From NCBI RefSeq assembly GCF_016836705.1, contig NZ_JAFCGY010000001.1, positions 620,001 through 684,000 of the forward strand: a stretch of DNA of 64,000 bases, given 5' to 3'. Source of the stretch: Mesorhizobium caraganae (GTDB lineage: Bacteria; Pseudomonadota; Alphaproteobacteria; Rhizobiales; Rhizobiaceae). Positions 60,736 through 64,000 of the stretch are shown in pieces. Position numbers and translations under genes: made by a program. The notes below the pieces were generated by a model. That model searched no databases. It was not told the origin of the DNA and saw only the letters and a list, made by a program, of their open reading frames with translations. The first letter of the stretch is position 1. Every line of letters starts with the position of its first letter.

Positions 60736-62097
60736 CTACTCGCCCGCGGCCGGTTGCGACATGGCCGTCTTCATCACGCCCGGCAGCGGCGAGGTGTCGC
60801 CGTCCTTGGCCGCCTTCAGCGCCAGGTGCACCAGCACGCCGAGATAGGCGATCAGCAAAAGCACATAGAGGATGAGGTAGATCGCCAGCGTCAGCGCGAC
60901 ATGGCTGCCGGCGACCGGGCCGACGGCGTCCGCCGTTTTCAGCACGCCTGTGACCAGCCAGGGCTGGCGGCCGATCTCGGTGGTGTACCAGCCGGCGAGC
61001 GTCGCCAGCCAACCGGACAGCGCCATCGGCACCATCAGCATGGCCAGCGGCCTTGGCAGGCTGTGGCGGCGCTTGAGGAAGAAGGTGGCCGACCACGAGA
61101 CGACAAGCATCAAAATGCCGGTGCCGACCATGATGCGAAAGCCCCAGAACAACGGGAGGACCGGCGGATGCAGGCCGGGATAGTCGTTCAGCCCCGGCAC
61201 GATGCCGTTGGTCGAGTGCCGCAGCACGACACTGGCGCCATCGGGGATGGCGACCTCGAACCTGTTTTCCTTTGCCGCCTCATCCGGCCAGGCAAACAGC
61301 ACCAGCGGCACGTTGGGCCCGGTGTTCCAGTTGGCTTCCATGGCGGCGATCTTCTGCGGCTGGTGCTCCAGCGTGTTCAGGCCGTGCTGGTCGCCGGCAA
61401 AGATCTGGATCGGGATCAGGATGGCGGCGGTGAACACACCGGTGCGCAGCGCCTTCCACATCGATTCCGAACGGTCACCGCTGAGATAGCGCAGCGCCGA
61501 CAGGCCGGCGATCAGGAATGAGACGGTGAGCCCCGAGGCGAGCAGCATGTGCACGAGGCGGTAAGGCATGGACGGGTTGAAGACGATCGCCCACCAGTCG
61601 ACGGGATGCGCCTTGCCGTCGATCATTTCGAAGCCGGCCGGCGTCTGCATCCAGGAATTGAGCGCGATGATCCAGAACGCGGACAGCGTGGTGCCGCCGG
61701 CGACAAGCACCGTGGCCAGCGTGTGGACGCGGTTCGACACCCGGCGGAAGCCGAACAGCATGATGCCGAGGAAGGCCGCTTCGAGGAAGAAGGCGGTGAG
61801 GATTTCGTAGGCAAGCAGCGGGCCGGCAATGTTGCCGACCGTTTCCATGTAGCCCGGCCAGTTGGTGCCGAACTGGAAGCTCATGGTGACGCCCGAGACC
61901 ACACCCATGGCGAAGGACAGCGCAAACACCTTCACCCAGGTGAAATAGGCGCGCATCCAGGCGGAATCATTGGTGGCGTTGTAGCGGAGCTTGAAGAACA
62001 ACAGCACCCAGCCAAGCGCAATGGTGATCGTCGGAAACAGGATGTGGAACGAAATGTTCGCCCCGAACTGCATACGCGACAGGATGAGCGGGTCCAT
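60736..62097 (-). CDS. cydA: Cytochrome bd-type (CIO) quinol oxidase subunit I
   Basis: 453 residues. Heme ligand region SRMQFGANISFHILFPTITI, quinol-site GWYTTEIGRQPW, and KIAAMEANWNTGPNVPL; the Q-loop is short, which marks the cyanide-insensitive oxidase (CIO) type rather than the E. coli long-loop form. High-affinity oxygen reduction at the cell membrane. Operon cydA-cydB. The 250-bp gap to the divergent ABC gene holds both promoters; no FNR-type site stood out. Confidence 0.93.
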   Translation of the reverse strand: MDPLILSRMQFGANISFHILFPTITIALGWVLLFFKLRYNATNDSAWMRAYFTWVKVFALSFAMGVVSGVTMSFQFGTNWPGYMETVGNIAGPLLAYEILTAFFLEAAFLGIMLFGFRRVSNRVHTLATVLVAGGTTLSAFWIIALNSWMQTPAGFEMIDGKAHPVDWWAIVFNPSMPYRLVHMLLASGLTVSFLIAGLSALRYLSGDRSESMWKALRTGVFTAAILIPIQIFAGDQHGLNTLEHQPQKIAAMEANWNTGPNVPLVLFAWPDEAAKENRFEVAIPDGASVVLRHSTNGIVPGLNDYPGLHPPVLPLFWGFRIMVGTGILMLVVSWSATFFLKRRHSLPRPLAMLMVPMALSGWLATLAGWYTTEIGRQPWLVTGVLKTADAVGPVAGSHVALTLAIYLILYVLLLIAYLGVLVHLALKAAKDGDTSPLPGVMKTAMSQPAAGE

Positions 62098-62348
62098 GGC
62101 GGGCTCCGGCTGCTGTTTGTGATTGAAGAATAGGGCGGAAGCCCAGCCCGGTCAAAGCGGCGTGGCGCCACGCGGGGCGCGTTGTCGCAGCAGATCGGGC
62201 CAAACCCTCAGCGTCCCCCAATACCCTTGGCGAAACCCTCGAAAAGAGAACGTTTGTCCAGAATTGTCAGCAGCGGCATTGACTTCCGGCCGTGCGCACC
62301 GACATTCAGCGCAATAATAATCCCTTTCAAGCAGTCGTTTCCCGCCTC

Positions 62349-63290
62349 ATGTCTTCCACTATCTCGCCCTCCATCATTGCGATTTCCGGGGTCACCAAGA
62401 CCTATGCCACCGGCTTCAAGGCGCTGAAGGAAATCAACCTCGACATCGAACGCGGCGAGATCTTCGCGCTGCTGGGGCCGAACGGCGCCGGCAAGACGAC
62501 GCTGATCTCCATCGTCTGCGGCATCGTCAACCGTTCGTCGGGCACGGTCACCGTGGACGGCCATGACATCGGCAAGGACTACCGCGCCGCGCGCAGCCTG
62601 ATCGGGCTTGTGCCGCAGGAATTGACCATCGACGCCTTCGAGACGGTGTGGACGACGGTCAATTACAGCCGCGGCCTGTTCGGCAAGGCGCCCAACCCGG
62701 GCTTCGTCGAGAAGGTGCTGCGCGACCTCTCGCTGTGGGACAAGAAGGACGCCAAGGCGATCACGCTGTCTGGCGGCATGAAGCGCAGGCTGATGATCGC
62801 AAAGGCGCTGTCGCATGAGCCGCGCGTGCTGTTCCTCGATGAGCCGACGGCCGGCGTCGACGTCGAGCTGCGCCAGGACATGTGGGCGATGGTGCGCCGG
62901 CTGCGCGACGACGGCGTCACTATCATCCTCACCACGCATTACATCGAAGAGGCCGAGGCGATGGCCGACCGCGTCGGCGTCATTAACAAGGGCGAGATCA
63001 TCCTGGTCGAAGGCAAGGCCGAGCTGATGCACAAGCTTGGACGCAAGCGGCTGCTGCTGGAGCTGCGCACGCCGCTGACCGCCGTTCCCGATGCTTTCTC
63101 GCGCTACAAGCTGGAGCTGTCGCCGGATGGCACACAGCTGACCTACACCTATGACAATCAGAGCGAACGCCCCGGCGTCGCCTCGCTGCTGCGCGAGCTC
63201 GAGGCGGCCTGCATCCAGTTCCGTGACATGGACACGCAAAACAGCTCGCTCGAGGAGATTTTCGTCAATCTGCTGAGGCAAGAACCATGA
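62349..63290 (+). CDS. ABC-2 type transporter ATP-binding protein
   Basis: 313 residues from the ATG at 62349 (a GTG at 62292 is also in frame). Walker [19 protein letters not shown], signature [15 protein letters not shown], Walker [13 protein letters not shown], switch [11 protein letters not shown]; the last ~90 residues are a regulatory extension typical of drug and polysaccharide exporters. The stop overlaps the permease start (ATGA). Substrate unknown; sequence type fits the NodI/DrrA branch. Confidence 0.88.
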   Translation: MSSTISPSIIAISGVTKTYATGFKALKEINLDIERGEIFALLGPNGAGKTTLISIVCGIVNRSSGTVTVDGHDIGKDYRAARSLIGLVPQELTIDAFETVWTTVNYSRGLFGKAPNPGFVEKVLRDLSLWDKKDAKAITLSGGMKRRLMIAKALSHEPRVLFLDEPTAGVDVELRQDMWAMVRRLRDDGVTIILTTHYIEEAEAMADRVGVINKGEIILVEGKAELMHKLGRKRLLLELRTPLTAVPDAFSRYKLELSPDGTQLTYTYDNQSERPGVASLLRELEAACIQFRDMDTQNSSLEEIFVNLLRQEP

Positions 63291-64000
63291 ATTGGCGCGC
63301 AGTCTGGGCGATCTACCGGGTCGAGATGGCGCGAGCGTTCCGCACCGTGCTGCAGAGCATCGTCTCGCCGGTGATCTCGACATCGCTCTATTTCGTCGTC
63401 TTCGGCTCGGCCATCGGCTCGCGCATCACCGAGATCGACGGCATCAGCTACGGCGCCTTCATCGTGCCCGGCCTGATCATGCTGTCGCTGTTGACGCAGT
63501 CGATTTCCAATGCCTCATTCGCCATCTACTTCCCGAAATTCGTCGGCTCGATCTACGAATTGCTGTCGGCGCCGGTGTCCTATCTTGAGATCGTCATTGC
63601 CTATGTCGGTGGCGCCGCGACCAAGTCGATCATCCTCGGCCTGATCATCCTGGCCACGGCCTCGCTGTTCGTGCCGCTGCACATCCAGCATCCGTTCTGG
63701 ATGCTGGCCTTCCTGGTGCTGACGGCGGTGACCTTCAGCCTGTTCGGCTTCATCATCGGCATCTGGGCGAAAAGCTTCGAGCAGCTGCAGCTGGTGCCGC
63801 TGCTGATCATCACGCCGCTGACCTTCCTTGGCGGCAGCTTCTATTCGATCAACATGCTGCCCGAGGTCTGGCGCACGGTGACGCTGTTCAACCCGGTCGT
63901 CTATCTGATCAGCGGCTTCCGCTGGAGCTTTTATGGCAAGTCCGACGTCTCGGTCGGCGTCAGCCTCGGCATGACCGTGGTGTTCCTGGCCATCTGCATC
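63287..64000 (+). CDS. ABC-2 type transporter permease, 3' end outside window
   Basis: At least 238 residues visible and cut by the window end. Start [20 protein letters not shown], first helices [19 protein letters not shown] and [20 protein letters not shown], the motif [18 protein letters not shown], and [15 protein letters not shown]. NodJ/DrrB-like six-helix inner-membrane permease that pairs with the ATPase it overlaps by four bases. GAGG ribosome site lies inside the upstream gene. Confidence 0.88.
   Translation, partial: MNWRAVWAIYRVEMARAFRTVLQSIVSPVISTSLYFVVFGSAIGSRITEIDGISYGAFIVPGLIMLSLLTQSISNASFAIYFPKFVGSIYELLSAPVSYLEIVIAYVGGAATKSIILGLIILATASLFVPLHIQHPFWMLAFLVLTAVTFSLFGFIIGIWAKSFEQLQLVPLLIITPLTFLGGSFYSINMLPEVWRTVTLFNPVVYLISGFRWSFYGKSDVSVGVSLGMTVVFLAICI

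Overview
The window looks like a chromosomal segment of a GC-rich alphaproteobacterium of the order Rhizobiales (Hyphomicrobiales), most like Mesorhizobium. This is inferred from gene content, not from a search: an aquaglyceroporin inside the ars cluster, mbfA behind an Irr-type iron box, general-stress (EcfG/RpoE2-type) promoters, the divergent rph/hrcA pair, ku-ligD, and many short GC-rich palindromic repeats between genes. No phage, conjugation or insertion-sequence genes were seen, so most of it is ordinary backbone with small accessory patches.

Layout. 0-2.4 kb: a transsulfuration pair (cystathionine beta-synthase, truncated at the window edge, then a cystathionine gamma-lyase/synthase). 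2.4-3.3 kb: a DUF1778/GNAT toxin-antitoxin pair with a palindromic operator. 3.4-7.9 kb: a methyltransferase, a cNMP-binding thioredoxin-reductase-like flavoprotein with a UBP zinc finger partner, and several very small membrane proteins with general-stress promoter matches. 7.9-13.6 kb: an MFS carrier, a GNAT enzyme and an arsenic cluster (two ArsR regulators, two unrelated arsenate reductases, an aquaglyceroporin, a Cys-tailed flavoprotein). 13.8-25 kb: tRNA-Leu, then gpmA, dapB, an MsbA-type exporter, glk, mepA, a short-chain epimerase, queG, a GST, uppP, yraN and rsmI. 25-31 kb: small proteins, a decayed phosphatase gene, hemW-rdgB-VOC, rph divergent from hrcA. 31-40.8 kb: a periplasmic sugar dehydrogenase, a beta/gamma-crystallin-like protein, a LysE exporter, cysK, a GST, an ECF sigma factor with its YCII-domain partner, RidA, a saccharopine-dehydrogenase-like enzyme and a DCC protein. 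41-45 kb: ku-ligD (bacterial end joining) behind a perfect EcfG-type promoter match. 45-53 kb: a regulator, DUF1127, two small monooxygenase-like proteins, mbfA and a run of small genes separated by palindromic repeats. 53-55.4 kb: an AT-richer patch with a frameshifted DUF1508 gene and an unrecognised 465-residue protein with a nuclease-like C-terminus. 55.4-64 kb: lepA, a DUF1223 protein, a Met-Lys-Pro-Ala-Asp repeat protein, msrA, a CIO-type bd oxidase and an ABC-2 type exporter cut by the window end.

The most unusual feature is the repeat system. Two related palindromes (called A and B here) occur about 19 times. Four times they form inverted pairs around a shared short core, like a small non-autonomous element of 150-185 bp. 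Between 48.5 and 51.3 kb the same inward-facing pairs bracket three successive single genes. A third repeat (C) lies inside one A copy. The other points of interest are the nuclease-like orphan at 53.9 kb, the stress promoter at ku-ligD, a reductase without its CxxC motif, helically phased tandem repeats between rph and hrcA, and perfect operator palindromes at the ars, TA and mbfA loci.
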